64,000 nt of DNA from Bog-473 sp963807775 (GCA_963807775.1 CAWECY010000004.1:730971-794970), one strand, 5' to 3'; shown: positions 10,294-23,115, counted from the stretch's first letter. The notes: generated by a model not told the origin, from the sequence alone. Numbers and translations: made by a program.

Positions 10294-10299
10294 TATAGC
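10294..10299 (+). promoter_or_regulatory. Candidate -10 element for a leaderless FkbM transcript
   Basis: TATAGC lies 8 bases before the ATG at 10308, a spacing typical of leaderless actinobacterial transcripts. A TTGACG at 10267-10272 is 21 bases upstream, longer than the usual 17-18. The -35 assignment is therefore weak. Confidence 0.3.
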
Positions 10300-10307
10300 T
10301 TCCGGTC

Positions 10308-11069
10308 ATGAGACTGAGGCGGCGCTCTCCCGGCCGACCAGAGCCGGCACCCGAGCCCGCACCGGAGCCGCCGTCACATTGGGGGACCCAGGGTCCTCCC
10401 CACCAGGAGGCGCTCGGCTTCTACGGCCAGTTCATGCGTGCCGGTGACCTGGTGTTCGACGTGGGCGCAAACGTCGGGAATCGCACCGAGCTGTTTCTCG
10501 GGCTCGGCGCCCGCGTCGTCGCGTTTGAGCCCCAACCTCCGTGCGCCGAACAACTGGCCTCGCAATTCGGCGCGGAAGAACGGTTCACCCTCGTCCAGGC
10601 TGCGCTCGGCTCAACGCCCGGGACCACCCAGCTCTATCTCGCGGCAGCGCACGTCCTCGCCAGCACGAACGCCGAGTTCATGGCGGCGACGACCGCATCC
10701 GGACGATTCACACCTGAAGACCGATGGACGGGTGAGCAGATCGAGGTGCCTGTCTCCACTCTCGACGCCGCCATCGTCCAGTTCGGCCTGCCGGCCTTCG
10801 TGAAGGTGGACGTTGAGGGCGCCGAGCCAGAGGTCCTGGGCGGGCTCACCCAGTCGCTTCCCGCAATCTCATTCGAATTCGCTCGGGAGGTCCTCAACCA
10901 CGTCAGTGCGTGTCTCGACCGCCTCGAGAGGCTCGGCTCGTACCGGTTTTCGTTCTCGTGTGGTGAGTCGCTGGCCCTGGAGCCCTGGACGACTTCGAGC
11001 GCGTTGATCGATTCGCTCCGTCAGCTCCCGCCTGACGGGTGGGGCGACGTGTATGCCAGACCTGACTGA
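10308..11069 (+). CDS. FkbM-family methyltransferase (first of a pair)
   Basis: Intact, 253 aa. SAM-dependent methyltransferase of the FkbM type: motif I VFDVGANVGNRTELF near residue 48, the acidic VVAFEPQP near 70, and the family's C-terminal FVKVDVEGAEPEVL near 163. Members O-methylate sugars, lipids or polyketides. The substrate here is unknown. The first 30 residues are a Pro/Glu-rich tail. It is followed after 82 bp by a second, divergent FkbM-like gene, and the pair may act on the same surface glycan. Confidence 0.87.
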   Translation: MRLRRRSPGRPEPAPEPAPEPPSHWGTQGPPHQEALGFYGQFMRAGDLVFDVGANVGNRTELFLGLGARVVAFEPQPPCAEQLASQFGAEERFTLVQAALGSTPGTTQLYLAAAHVLASTNAEFMAATTASGRFTPEDRWTGEQIEVPVSTLDAAIVQFGLPAFVKVDVEGAEPEVLGGLTQSLPAISFEFAREVLNHVSACLDRLERLGSYRFSFSCGESLALEPWTTSSALIDSLRQLPPDGWGDVYARPD

Positions 11070-11151
11070 TCGCTGGGCGCCCGAACCCACCTTGTTCCGG
11101 AGGCGACCCGGAGAAGCCTCTGGGACGCGGGAAGAAAAGTAAGGAGATTCG

Positions 11152-11796
11152 ATGCTTCTCGACTGGCCCACGCTGACAGCCAAATATGGCATCAGACTCA
11201 CAGGGGTCCTCCATTGTGGCGCCCGGCTCGGTGAGGAGCGTGACGCCTATGCATCCCTCGGTTGCTCCAATGTGTGGTGGGTCGATGGCAACCCCGAGAT
11301 CATCGATCGCCTTCGGCAGAACGTGGAGCCGATGGGTCATCACGTCATCCAAGCGCTGCTCTACGACGTCGACGACGAGACCGTTCCTTTCCATGTGACG
11401 AACAACGAAGGGATGTCATCTTCCATTCTCGAGTTCGGTACGCACCCCACCTTCTACCCGACGACAGTGTTCGAGAGGCACTACGACCTGGCCACCAGCA
11501 CGCTCGACACGCTCGTCAGCCGGTACCAGATCAAAGATGTGAACTTCCTGTCCATGGATCTCCAGGGTGCGGAGGGCCATTGCCTGCGCGGCGCAACGCA
11601 CCTTCTGCCTCAACTCGACTACGTCATGACTGAGATCAACAAAGAAGAGGTGTACCAAGGCTGCGCCAAGGTCTGGGAGCTGGAAGACATGCTCGCCGAC
11701 TTCGAGCGGGTCGAGACGTTTTGGGTCGGCGAAGAGGGCTGGGGGGATGGTTTGTTCATTCGGCGCTCGCTCTTGGAGGTCGCTCCTCCGGGCTGA
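11152..11796 (+). CDS. FkbM-like methyltransferase (second of a pair)
   Basis: Intact, 214 aa, preceded by a strong AAGGAG seven bases before the ATG. The fold signature is weaker than in the preceding gene: LTGVLHCGARLGEERDAY replaces the usual VGANVG motif. WWVDGNPEIID follows, and NFLSMDLQGAEGHCLRG matches the FkbM DxxGxE region. This form is common in FkbM proteins found in polysaccharide loci. It ends 14 bp before the next gene, so the two are probably cotranscribed. A role in modifying an exported glycan is inference only. Confidence 0.82.
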   Translation: MLLDWPTLTAKYGIRLTGVLHCGARLGEERDAYASLGCSNVWWVDGNPEIIDRLRQNVEPMGHHVIQALLYDVDDETVPFHVTNNEGMSSSILEFGTHPTFYPTTVFERHYDLATSTLDTLVSRYQIKDVNFLSMDLQGAEGHCLRGATHLLPQLDYVMTEINKEEVYQGCAKVWELEDMLADFERVETFWVGEEGWGDGLFIRRSLLEVAPPG

Positions 11797-11809
11797 CAAG
11801 GATGGGTGC

Positions 11810-12223
11810 ATGACGAGCCGCCGCTTCAGCTATGCGATCGACAAGCGCTATCTGCCGGTGCTGTTGCTCATGCTCCTGCGGCCATCGCGAGACGGCGTGG
11901 CACTGACGGATGAGGACTTCGTCGCGACGTTCGGGCTCGTCAAGATCACGACACCCCGTGCAAACATCACGGGCGCGCACATCACGCGGAACTACCGCTG
12001 GTGGACGGCGTGCGGCATCCGCATGTCCTACGTCGACGACGGGCTGACCTTCGGGACGAACCGCGATGGAGGTGTCTGCATCCACTTCGCGGAGAAGGTT
12101 CGGTCGCCGACTGCGGCGAAGCGGGCATTCGGCACTGACCGTGACCGTGGCCGATTTGGAGGGACTGAAGCGGCGCTCGCGGTGTCGGCGACGAGCCGAC
12201 GAACAGCCTGTTCGGTGGGGTGA
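11810..12223 (+). CDS. Conserved actinobacterial hypothetical protein with compensating frameshifts
   Basis: About 138 aa. Starts at ATG 11810: MTSRRFSYAIDKRYLPVLLLML. It contains ITTPRANITGAHITRNYRWWTACGIR and a FGTNRDGGVCIHF segment, which I recognise from short, functionally unassigned mycobacterial and acidimicrobial proteins. Near 12105 the conserved reading moves by +1 (SGHSALTVTVADLEG) and returns to the original frame near 12165 (TEAALAVSATSRR) before a TGA. Two opposite single-base errors therefore leave the overall frame open. No catalytic motif is visible and no function can be given. Confidence 0.65.
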   Translation: MTSRRFSYAIDKRYLPVLLLMLLRPSRDGVALTDEDFVATFGLVKITTPRANITGAHITRNYRWWTACGIRMSYVDDGLTFGTNRDGGVCIHFAEKVRSPTAAKRAFGTDRDRGRFGGTEAALAVSATSRRTACSVG

Positions 12224-12247
12224 GTCGGCCGTCGTCGTGATCGTCTG

Positions 12248-12644
12248 CTACCCAGGCGGGGCGAAGAACTCCAGCGCGATGTTGTCGGGATCGCGGAACG
12301 AGAGCCCCGAACCGTAAGGGGCGTCAACGATGCCGCCGTTCTCAATGCCCAGCTCGTTGAGCTTCGACTCCCACTGCTCGAGCTCGGCTCGGCTGCCGCA
12401 GGCGAACGCGACATGGTCCAGTCCCGGCCGGCGCTCGTCGAAGGGGTCCGAGCCGTGCGCATCAGGGAACTGGTGGATGCCCACCAGGGTCTGGCTGCCC
12501 AGCAGCCAGACGACGTGATGGAACGGCCCCGTATCCTCGTCGAGCACGGGCGGGCTGCCGATGAGGTCTCTGGTACCAGGGGCGACTCCGTTCAAGGTCC
12601 GTGACGGTCAGGGCCACATGGGTGACGCCGGGGAATTCGGGCAC
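12248..12644 (-). CDS. VOC (glyoxalase/bleomycin-resistance fold) protein, frameshifted
   Basis: About 130 aa single-domain VOC protein. It opens MPEFPGVTHVALTVTDLERS, the usual beta-alpha-beta start. After a frame change near 12570 it continues LIGSPPVLDEDTGPFHHVV, GLDHVAFACGSRAELEQW and ends LSFRDPDNIALEFFAPPG. The DPDxxxLEF ending with its metal-ligand Glu is the family signature. Such proteins include dioxygenases, epimerases and antibiotic-binding proteins, and the activity here is unknown. Between it and the PAP2 gene lie about 257 bp with no convincing gene. Confidence 0.8.
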
Positions 12645-12901
12645 GATGACCTCCTTGAAGCGCGTCTGCCGTCACGATAGCGCCCGTGCGTGCGCACCTG
12701 GTTCCCCGGGCGTCCTCGCCCTGCACCGGTTGGCCCAGGCTGCGCGCAGCTGGGACGGAGGGCGTTGCCTGCGGCTGGTCAGGAGCCCGGAATTCTGGGG
12801 CGTCGGAGTGGCGACCATGCCCAGCGACGGGCGCCCGAGCCGCAGCTCGGCGCCGACGGCCGAGGCGAGCGCACAGGCCGTCCCGTGGCCACGTAGCGTT
12901 G

Positions 12902-13543
12902 GTGTTCGTGTCAGCGGTCCGGCTCACGGTCATCGCCCTGGTGAGCCTGCTCGCGACGGCGCTCTTGGGCCTGGCCGTGTCACGTGGCTCACGAGCGGAC
13001 GGTCTGGAGCAGCACGCAGTGCACCTGCTCGGCGCCCCCCGGACGTCGATCACTGGAGCAAGTTCGCCGACTTCCTCGCGACCCGGTCATCGGCGCCGTG
13101 GTCCTCGCCGGCCTGGTCTTCGGCGCACTCAGGCGGGTCCTCCTGCGGGTCGTGGTCTGGCCGGGTTTGCCGCCGTCGCCTTCGTGATCAGCGAGCAGGT
13201 CGTCAAGCCGCTCGTCCAGCGAGAGGTTCCGGGCAGCTCAGCTTCCCCTCCGGGAACGTCACCGCCGTCTGCGCCACGGCGTTGGCCATGTGGATCGCGC
13301 TCTACCCCGTCCTCGGGATGCGGCCCGCGTCATCACCTTCGCCATCGGCGCCGCCTGGACCCTTCTGATGTCGGTGGCCGTGGTCGGCGCGATCTGGCAC
13401 ACCCCGCTGGACTGACGTCGGGTCCGTTCTCCTGTCCGTCGGCTTCGTCACTGCGGGAGCCGCCATCCCGGGCCGAAAAGCCGGACCCGGCACCTCCCGT
13501 GGAGACCGAGCCCGAGCCGGAGCCGGTCACGGCGGGGGTCTGA
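12902..13543 (+). CDS. PAP2-family membrane phosphatase, six reading-frame segments
   Basis: About 214 aa. The protein must be pieced together: TVIALVSLLATALLGLAV (membrane helix), DVDHWSKFADFLA, DPVIGAVVLAGLVFGAL, AGFAAVAFVISEQVVKPLVQ, GQLSFPSGNVTAVCATALAMW, VITFAIGAAWTLLMSVAVV and VGSVLLSVGFVTAGAA. The KPLVQRE and LSFPSGNVTAV pieces are PAP2 motifs, although the usual SGH is SGN here. All five junctions inside the core shift by -1, consistent with lost bases in C or G runs; for example the run at 13035-13040 seems one C short. The acidic tail PPVETEPEPEPVTAGV ends at 13543. Likely an integral-membrane lipid or polyprenyl phosphatase. Confidence 0.7.
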   Translation: MFVSAVRLTVIALVSLLATALLGLAVSRGSRADGLEQHAVHLLGAPRTSITGASSPTSSRPGHRRRGPRRPGLRRTQAGPPAGRGLAGFAAVAFVISEQVVKPLVQREVPGSSASPPGTSPPSAPRRWPCGSRSTPSSGCGPRHHLRHRRRLDPSDVGGRGRRDLAHPAGLTSGPFSCPSASSLREPPSRAEKPDPAPPVETEPEPEPVTAGV

Positions 13544-13711
13544 CGCCCGGGTGCATTGAGCGCCCGCCCCTTGCTCCAGTAGACGTTGGAGGGGGCGGCG
13601 ACCGTTCGAACCTGCACAGATCGTCCCCGGAGATAGTCTGCCTGCCCGGGGTTCGGTACTGCTCCCCGGTCGGACGAGGATCACGAGCACGAAGATGTGG
13701 GGCTGAGCGCG

Positions 13712-14015
13712 ATGTCGGCGAAGGATTTCGAGGAGCTGCTCGGGGGCCGGCCGGGATGGCGCCTGGAACCGAGGTCCACTCCGGGCGCACGGACCGCTCT
13801 GGTGCTTCGTCTTCAACGGCAAGATCGAATACTCGGTGACGGTCGACCGCGGCATCATCCACCTCTACGTGATGGACACCGACCAGGAGATCGTCTTTGC
13901 GGACGCGGACGAGCTCATGGCATGGCTACGGAGCAACCGGGCGGAGGCCGCCCAGGAGCCCGCGGCGCGCGTCGCGGGGAAGCCACGACGCCGCCGGTTC
14001 ATGGACTGGAGCTGA
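13712..14015 (+). CDS. Hypothetical small protein, one frameshift
   Basis: About 100 aa. Starts MSAKDFEELLGGRPGWRL. After a shift near 13785 it continues WCFVFNGKIEYSVTVDRGII, then VMDTDQEIVFADADELMAWL and ends with a basic KPRRRRFMDWS. The strong beta-rich middle and coherent codon use on both sides of the break suggest a real gene. It is tail-to-tail with the following VOC gene (4 bp between stops). I do not recognise the family. Confidence 0.55.
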
Positions 14016-14019
14016 GCTT

Positions 14020-14440
14020 TTAGGGCGCCACCAACTCGATGGCGATGCCGTCGGGGTCGCGGAGCTGCAGCGACGGGTGACCGCCCTCCGGCACCACGCC
14101 GGCGTGGTCGATGCCGATCGTCGGTCAGGTGTCGCGGCCCAGGCCTCGAGTTGGGTGCCGTCGGGCACGGCGAGCGCCAAATGGTCCAGGCCGTCGTGCG
14201 CCGCTTCGGCCGGCCCGTCGTGCGGCGGCGCCTTGGTCAGCACCACGACGAACTTCCCGGCCTTGGTGCTGCAGCGCCACGTAGCCGATGTCCGCGTCGT
14301 CCGCGAAGGGGACGAGGCCGAGAACGGCGCTGTACCACTTCGCACTGGCACCGACATCGGAGACGAGCAGCTGCACGTGCGAGAGCCCGGTGATGGGCGC
14401 ACTCTGCTCCGGCGTCGTCGACAGCGGTCACCCGACGGAT
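14020..14440 (-). CDS. VOC-family protein, frameshifted
   Basis: About 135 aa. The order is GLSHVQLLVSDVGASAKWYSAVLGL, then ADIGYVALQHQG, KFVVVLTKAPPHDGPAEAAHDG, LDHLALAVPDGTQLEAWA and finally GVVPEGGHPSLQLRDPDGIAIELVAP at the stop (14020). Both VOC half-modules and the terminal RDPDGIAIEL metal-ligand region are present. Breaks lie near 14260 and 14135, and probably one near 14415 at the N-terminus, so the start (about 14440, a GTG) is uncertain. The substrate is unknown. Confidence 0.75.
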
Positions 14441-14504
14441 CCTAGTGAGGCGGCTCTGCGCCGAGCTGCGCCGCGTGCCGGCGGCAGCACTAATCTCCGC
14501 GCCC

Positions 14505-15277
14505 ATGCCGATCGACAGGCCGAGTCTCCCCGTCATGACGCGTGGTGCTCATCCACGGCGGTGGTGCGACGGGTGGCTTCTGGGACCGTCTCGTGCCCTA
14601 CCTCGACGAAGACGGCGAAGTGCTGGCCGTCGACCTGCCCGGCCGCCGGTCACGGCCGGCGGACCTGGCCACGCTGACCGTCGACGCCGAGGTCGCGTCC
14701 GTGGTGGCCGACATCGAGGCGGCCGCCCCGACCGGTCCGGTCACGCTGGTGGCGCACTCCTCCGGCGGCCTGGTGGTGCCCGGAGTGGTCGCCGCCCTCG
14801 GCGGGCGGGTCCGGGGCATCGTCCTCAACGCCGCGCTGGTGCCGGTGGAGGGCGGGTGCGGCATCGATTGCATGCAGGAGCGGCACAGCGACGGCCTGCG
14901 CCTGGCGGTGGAGGCGGCGGCGCGGGACGGGCGGCACGATCACCCTGCCGCCCCCCGCCGACCCGGAGGCGTCCCGCCGCGCCTACGGCGGCGATCCGCT
15001 CGACGACGCCACCCTGGCCTTCGTCCTCGACCCGGCGCGCTCGGTGGAGGACACGGTGCACCACTACTTCCAGCCCGTCCACTGGTCCGCCGTCGCCGGC
15101 GTGCCCATCACCTACGTGCTGAACGAGAACGACCGTCCGATCAGGCCCGAGATGCAGGAGGTCATGGTCACGCGGCTGCCGCCTCCGGTCGAGGTCATCC
15201 GCCTCGAGTCGGGCCACCTGCTCCCCGTCACCTCACCCGCTGTGTTCGCGGAGATCGTCAACCGCGTCGCCGGCTGA
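14505..15277 (+). CDS. Alpha/beta hydrolase, frameshifted
   Basis: About 255 aa. Starts MPIDRPSLPVM. After +1 near 14538 it reads VVLIHGGGATGGFWDRL (oxyanion-hole HGGG), DLPGRRSR, and the nucleophile elbow VAHSSGGL (Ser in HSSGG). After a second +1 near 14930 the C-terminal half runs to VLNENDRPI (acid region) and RLESGHLLPV (catalytic His), ending at 15277. The full Ser-Asp-His layout of an esterase/hydrolase is therefore present. It converges on a membrane-protein gene whose 3' end overlaps it by about 20 bp. Confidence 0.8.
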
Positions 15278-16094
15278 CGGGGCACCGGCGCCGGGCAGCG
15301 ACGAGGTCCGTGGCGGCGGCCTCCTGCGCCAGGCGCCGCCGCTTCAAGCAGTCCCGGGGTGGCCACGGCCGCCGCCAGGATGGCGACGACGACCACGGCC
15401 AGGACGATGGTGCCGGCCGAGACGCCCTTCTTGGTGCCGGTCGTCGAGTCCGCTGCTGGCGGCGGTGCCGGTGGTCGGTCGCCCCGCCCGGCGCCCGGGC
15501 CATCGCCGCGTACTGGGCCTCCGCCAGCCGTTCGGCGTCGGCGGGGGAGATGGGGTGCGCGTTGCCCGACGCCGCCGAGAAGATGGAGAGCAGGTCCACG
15601 TAGACCCCGGCGCGCATGGTGATGGCCTCGCCGACACCGTCCTGGTTGGTCGCCGCGAAGTAGGTGACGCGGCGGGCGCCCGGGATGGACGGCACCGGGT
15701 CCGAGCTCACGATCTCGCCCGTCTCCAGCGAGTGCTGCGCGGCCAGCAGGAACACCTGCGCCCCGACCCCGTTCGGGAAGCGGACCAGCAGGTCCTGCAC
15801 CTGGTTGAGGCCACCGTCGCCCTGCCACACCCGCTCGTAGGTCGAGATGGACTTGCCCAGCGTGGACAGCGCCCTGGCGGCCGCCGACGGATTCGGCGCG
15901 TCGGAGGCGAACTGCGACGCGTTGAGGGGACCCTGCGAGGTCACCGTGTAGCCCAGGGCGACGTTCGGGATCACCACCGTGCCGAGCGTCGGTGCCGGGT
16001 GCGCTGGCCGCCGCCGCCCGCCGCCGCCGACCGCCGCAGCGACAGCACCACCGCCTCCGGCACCCACCATCACCACGAGAAGGGCGCACCCCAT
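15258..16094 (-). CDS. Hypothetical membrane-anchored protein, frameshifted
   Basis: About 275 aa. The N-terminus is a Gly/Ala/Val-rich hydrophobic stretch (MGCALLVVMVGAGGGG, signal-like). An extracellular-looking domain follows with NVALGYTVTSQGPLN, STYERVWQGDGGLNQV and an AGVYVDLLSIFSAASG segment. A break near 15480 leads to a C-terminal transmembrane helix (GTIVLAVVVVAILAAAVATPG). A further break gives the basic tail KRRRLAQEAA and the stop at 15258. It sits 55 bp downstream of metH on the same strand and may share its transcript. No recognised domain. Confidence 0.6.
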   Translation of the reverse strand: MGCALLVVMVGAGGGGAVAAAVGGGGRRRPAHPAPTLGTVVIPNVALGYTVTSQGPLNASQFASDAPNPSAAARALSTLGKSISTYERVWQGDGGLNQVQDLLVRFPNGVGAQVFLLAAQHSLETGEIVSSDPVPSIPGARRVTYFAATNQDGVGEAITMRAGVYVDLLSIFSAASGNAHPISPADAERLAEAQYAAMARAPGGATDHRHRRQQRTRRPAPRRASRPAPSSWPWSSSPSWRRPWPPRDCLKRRRLAQEAAATDLVAARRRCPVSRRRG

Positions 16095-16149
16095 CAGGGC
16101 AGCGGCCGCTCCAGCCGAGGTCGGGCCCGGCGCCGGGCCCGGGTCATCC

Positions 16150-19664
<3,515 letters not shown>

Positions 19665-19712
19665 CCAAACAGGATACCGGTGGACCCCTCCGCACCCCCT
19701 TAACCGCGCCGG

Positions 19713-19718
19713 TAGCAT
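19713..19718 (+). promoter_or_regulatory. Candidate -10 element for leaderless pduO-type transcript
   Basis: TAGCAT ends 5 bases before the ATG at 19724, so transcription would begin at or next to the start codon. No good ribosome-binding site precedes the gene, which fits a leaderless message. The evidence is limited to this spacing. Confidence 0.3.
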
Positions 19719-19723
19719 CCCGC

Positions 19724-20278
19724 ATGATGCCGCCACGGATCTACACCAAGCGGGGTGACGACGGGACGACGGGCCTGCTCTATGGGGGCCGCGTGCCCAA
19801 GGACTCCTGGCGGATCGACCTCAACGGCGTCGTCGACGAGGCCCAGGCCGCCATCGGCGTGGCGCGGGCCGAGACGCCGGCGGGGACGGAGGTCAACGAC
19901 CGTCTGACCACGCTGGCCCGCGATCTCTACGTCCTTATGGCGGAGGTGGCCACCGCCCCGGAGAACCGCAGGAAGCTTCAGGCGGGGTCCAGCCTGGTGA
20001 CGCCGGACATGGTGGCCGCGCTGGAAGCGGGGATCGACGACCTCCTCGCCCGCTTCGACATGCCGAGCGACTTCACCGTGCCGGGCGAGAACCGCGTGTC
20101 CGCCGCCCTGGACCTGGCCCGCACCATCGTGCGCCGGGCCGAGCGGATCGCCGTGGTGGAGCCGACGGAGGACTCACTGGTGGTGCCCTACCTCAACCGG
20201 CTGTCCGATCTCCTGTGGGCGATGGCGCGCTGGCAGGAGGGCCCCGAGCACGTGCTCTCGAAGCAGGACGGCGACTGA
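19724..20278 (+). CDS. Cob(I)alamin adenosyltransferase, PduO type
   Basis: Intact, 184 aa. Makes adenosylcobalamin from cob(I)alamin and ATP. The N-terminal RIYTKRGDDGTTGLLYGGR is the ATP-binding motif of PduO enzymes. VDEAQAAIGVAR follows, and the C-terminal half contains ARTIVRRAERIAV and VPYLNRLSDLLWAMAR, where the conserved RRAER and N-L-S-D-L-L-x-x-x-A-R match the active site. Divergent from metH, which needs methylcobalamin. The adenosyl product is needed instead by the mutase at about 29.8 kb. Confidence 0.93.
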   Translation: MMPPRIYTKRGDDGTTGLLYGGRVPKDSWRIDLNGVVDEAQAAIGVARAETPAGTEVNDRLTTLARDLYVLMAEVATAPENRRKLQAGSSLVTPDMVAALEAGIDDLLARFDMPSDFTVPGENRVSAALDLARTIVRRAERIAVVEPTEDSLVVPYLNRLSDLLWAMARWQEGPEHVLSKQDGD

Positions 20279-21076
20279 CTAGGTCGACTTGCCGTAGGCC
20301 AGGAGGTTGGAGCGCAGGCCGAACAGCCTGATTCCTGTCACGGCCGGCGTGACACTCGACGGGAAGAGCGCCCGCAGCGCGCGCTCGTCCAGCAGGTTCA
20401 GGTTTTCGGTGGTCGCCCACTGGTCCTTGTGGAGCCTCTGGAGCAGCTGCTGGTGCCGGTGCTGGGGGAGCCAGTGCACGAACGGGACGTAGGTGTGCAG
20501 TTCGACCGGGTACCAGCGGTTCGGAGTCGTGATGAAGAAGCGCTTGGAGACCCGGAGCAGTTCGGCGAGGAACCGACGCTGTCCTTCCCGGTCACCGACG
20601 TGTTCGATGACGGCGGTCGAGAAGGCGATGTCGAAGTGGCCGTCCTCGAAGGGAAGGCCGTCCCCCGATGTCTGCACGAAGGTCAGGCCCGGGTGCAGCG
20701 ATTCCAGGTGCGACGCATCCTCGATACTGGTTGCCGTGATGCGCTCCGGGTGGGGGTACCACTTCTCGAAGTAGTTCGAGTCCGCCGCACTCTGGTCCGG
20801 GGTCACGCCGACATCGAGGATCGACATCGTGGCCGACGGTGCCATCTCGTCCATGAAGGCGCGGTAGAACTTCTTGCGCCCCGCGATGTTGAAGCGGGTG
20901 ATCACGCCGCGCCAGGGGTGCTGGCTGTTGGTGTAGTCGATGTGTCCGGTCTGCGCCGTCGACGTTTCGGCCGGTACGGCCTCGCTCGTCACGGGGCGCT
21001 CGAGCGATCGGGTCGGGAGTCCAATTTCGGGGTCGGGGTCATTCTCGCCAGGGTCTGGTCGCGATCCGTCAATCAC
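20279..21076 (-). CDS. Class I SAM-dependent methyltransferase
   Basis: Intact, 265 aa, GTG start. After a disordered, acidic 45-residue N-terminus it reads MSILDVGVTPDQSAADSNYF (motif I, DVG), then ITATSIED, a DGLPFEDGHFDIAFS motif and VIEHVGDREGQRRF. This is the order of Methyltransf_11-type proteins. The tail (TYVPFVHWLPQHRHQQLL) is like methyltransferases found beside lipid or glycan genes. The stop is shared with no other gene but abuts the adenosyltransferase stop directly. The polytopic membrane gene lies upstream on the same strand (77 bp), suggesting one envelope-related unit. Confidence 0.82.
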   Translation of the reverse strand: MIDGSRPDPGENDPDPEIGLPTRSLERPVTSEAVPAETSTAQTGHIDYTNSQHPWRGVITRFNIAGRKKFYRAFMDEMAPSATMSILDVGVTPDQSAADSNYFEKWYPHPERITATSIEDASHLESLHPGLTFVQTSGDGLPFEDGHFDIAFSTAVIEHVGDREGQRRFLAELLRVSKRFFITTPNRWYPVELHTYVPFVHWLPQHRHQQLLQRLHKDQWATTENLNLLDERALRALFPSSVTPAVTGIRLFGLRSNLLAYGKST

Positions 21077-21152
21077 GTCCGGGACATGCTCTCATACAAG
21101 CTCGGGGGCCGGCGGAGCCACGCTTTGGGGGAGGTGGCACCGCCCCGTTTCC

Positions 21153-23115
21153 TCAGCTCCATCGGCAGCCTGGGCTCCCGCGCGCCTTCGTGCACCGCCA
21201 CAGCCAGACCCCGCCGACCTGGCGCGGCCTGGCCCCGAGCGCCGCGCTCATGACCCGCACCGCGGTCGCGACGTTGACCTGATTGTCACCGGCGACGACG
21301 CTGGTGACGCCCAGCCGGCGCACCGATTGCGCCAGATACCCGGGAGCGCACAGCGAGTTCGGCGCGGTCCCGGTCGCCCAAATGCCGTTCAGGCAGTACA
21401 ACACCGGGTTCGGATCCGCGAAGAACGTTCCCTCGCCGCCGGCGCCCGGACCGATGGCGTAACCCCCGAGCATCCTGAAGCGCATGTTCGAGTCGGCCTG
21501 CCAGAGCATCGGCCAGGCCGTGGCGGTCAGCGCATAGGGATAGGTGGCGACGAGAGAGCCATCCGGGATCTGCCGCACGTCGTGGCTGGTGAAGAAGCTC
21601 GGGACGTCCGCGGGCACGTCTGCGTAGGGCCACGAGGGGATGAGGGGGATGAGGACACCGACGCCGATGATCAGAGAGGCCAGGGAGGCACCGCGCATGG
21701 CGAGCACGCGGGTCCGGCTGCGGTCCGCCCGTGACAGCGGTTGTGGTCCCTCTGTGGCCCGCCGTCTCTCGACGGTGCGCTCGATGCGACCCTGCAGCCA
21801 CTGGCGTCCCTCATCGAGCGCGACGCCGAAGAGCACGGCGACGGAGAACCAGAAGACGATGGCAAAGCGGGCGGGGATGATGTCCCCGAGAATCGGCAGG
21901 TGCACCAGCACCGCGTCGACCCCGGGAACCCCGATGCGATGGTTGTCGGCCAACAGCTCAGGGCCCATGGAGCACCAGAAGCTCAGCAGGAGCATCGGCG
22001 CGAAGATCCGGACGAGGATGCGCTTGCGGAGCAGCACCACCGTCCCGACCAGCAGGAGGAGGAGCGGTATGCCGACGTAGCACGTGACCTCGCCCGCACT
22101 CGCGGCGGTGAACGCGTTCGAGATACGAGCCGTCCAGCCGTAGTCCACCCACTGCGTCACCCCCGGGGTGATGAGGCTCGCTGCGTCGGAGCTGAAGAGC
22201 GCCAACTGCGCGTGCGACTGCGGTGGACCCGTGATGCGATCGGCTCCGAAGAATTGGACGAACAGCGGGTAGGCGCAAAGCACCGCAAAGGTGACCAACG
22301 CGGCCCCGACGATCCGGAGGACGTCCGCCGCGCGTTGGCGCAATTTGGCGCCGGTAGAAGACCGCGAGGACGATCAATGTCAAGGCCAGGAAGAAGCAGA
22401 TGATCGACAGGATCTCCTCGGAGACGAAGAGCTGGAACGCCGCGAGGAGCCCGATGACCGAGCCTCCGACGAGGGGTGGCCACTCCTGCTTGATCAGCTT
22501 GTCGATGACCAGGACGATCAGCGGCGGCGCCACGGCGAACACGTAGGTGATGCGCCCCGATGCCCCTTCTGCCAGCGCGAAGGAAGAAAAGCCGTACACG
22601 AGACCGCCCAGCCATGCCGCCGGCAGCCAGGTTGTCCAGCGGCGGAGAAGGACGAACATGCTGCTGGCCGACAGCGCGAAGGACAGGGTCAGCAGGACAG
22701 CCATGGTGTGCACGACGCCGATGGTCTGTGTGAGGGGCGCAGCGAGGGAGCCGAGGGCGAGGAGCGACGTGTTCCACATCACGTTGATGCCGCCGGGCGC
22801 GTCGAGGTAGTTGGTCACGAGAACGGAGTGCCCGTGGGTCACCGCCGAGGGCGTCCAATGGATGAACCATTCGAGGAGGAGCTGATCCCAGCAGTTGCAC
22901 CCGTTCAATTGCGACGACCAATGTGTCCACACGGGCCAGAAGCCGAGGGCGGCGAGCGGGAGATAGGAGACGAGCCCGAGGAGCCACGAGGGCCACGAGC
23001 GGCTCGCCCGGGCCGAAGTGCGGGGCGCGCTGTCTTCGTCAACGAGGGGGCTTGCCTCCTCGTCACCGATCTCGTCGGAGCTCCGGGAGAGCGTCGACTC
23101 CATGCGAGTCATCAC
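21153..23115 (-). CDS. Large polytopic membrane protein, possible GT-C-like transferase, one frameshift
   Basis: About 650 aa. It has roughly 11-13 hydrophobic helices, for example WLLGLVSYLPLAALGFWPVW, VLLTLSFALSASSMFVLL, LIVLVIDKL and ILSIICFFLALTLIVLAV. After a +1 near 22345 come VLRIVGAALVTFAVLCAYP and others. The C-terminal 150 residues are soluble and extracytoplasmic, with MLWQADSNMRFRMLGGY. Overall shape (helices, then a soluble C-terminal domain) matches actinobacterial membrane glycosyltransferases or related proteins. I see no decisive catalytic motif. It overlaps the preceding nitroreductase's 3' end. Confidence 0.65.

Noticed and set aside
12645..12901. A gene in the 257 bp between the VOC and PAP2 genes
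   Set aside because: Frames on both strands are open but the translations change character repeatedly and match no family.
13590..13625. tRNA suggested by a GTTCGAAC-like T-loop
   Set aside because: No acceptor stem, anticodon arm or D-arm can be folded around it.
19665..19723. Cobalamin riboswitch between metH and the adenosyltransferase gene
   Set aside because: The gap is only about 59 bp, too short for the riboswitch, and the B12-box sequence is absent.
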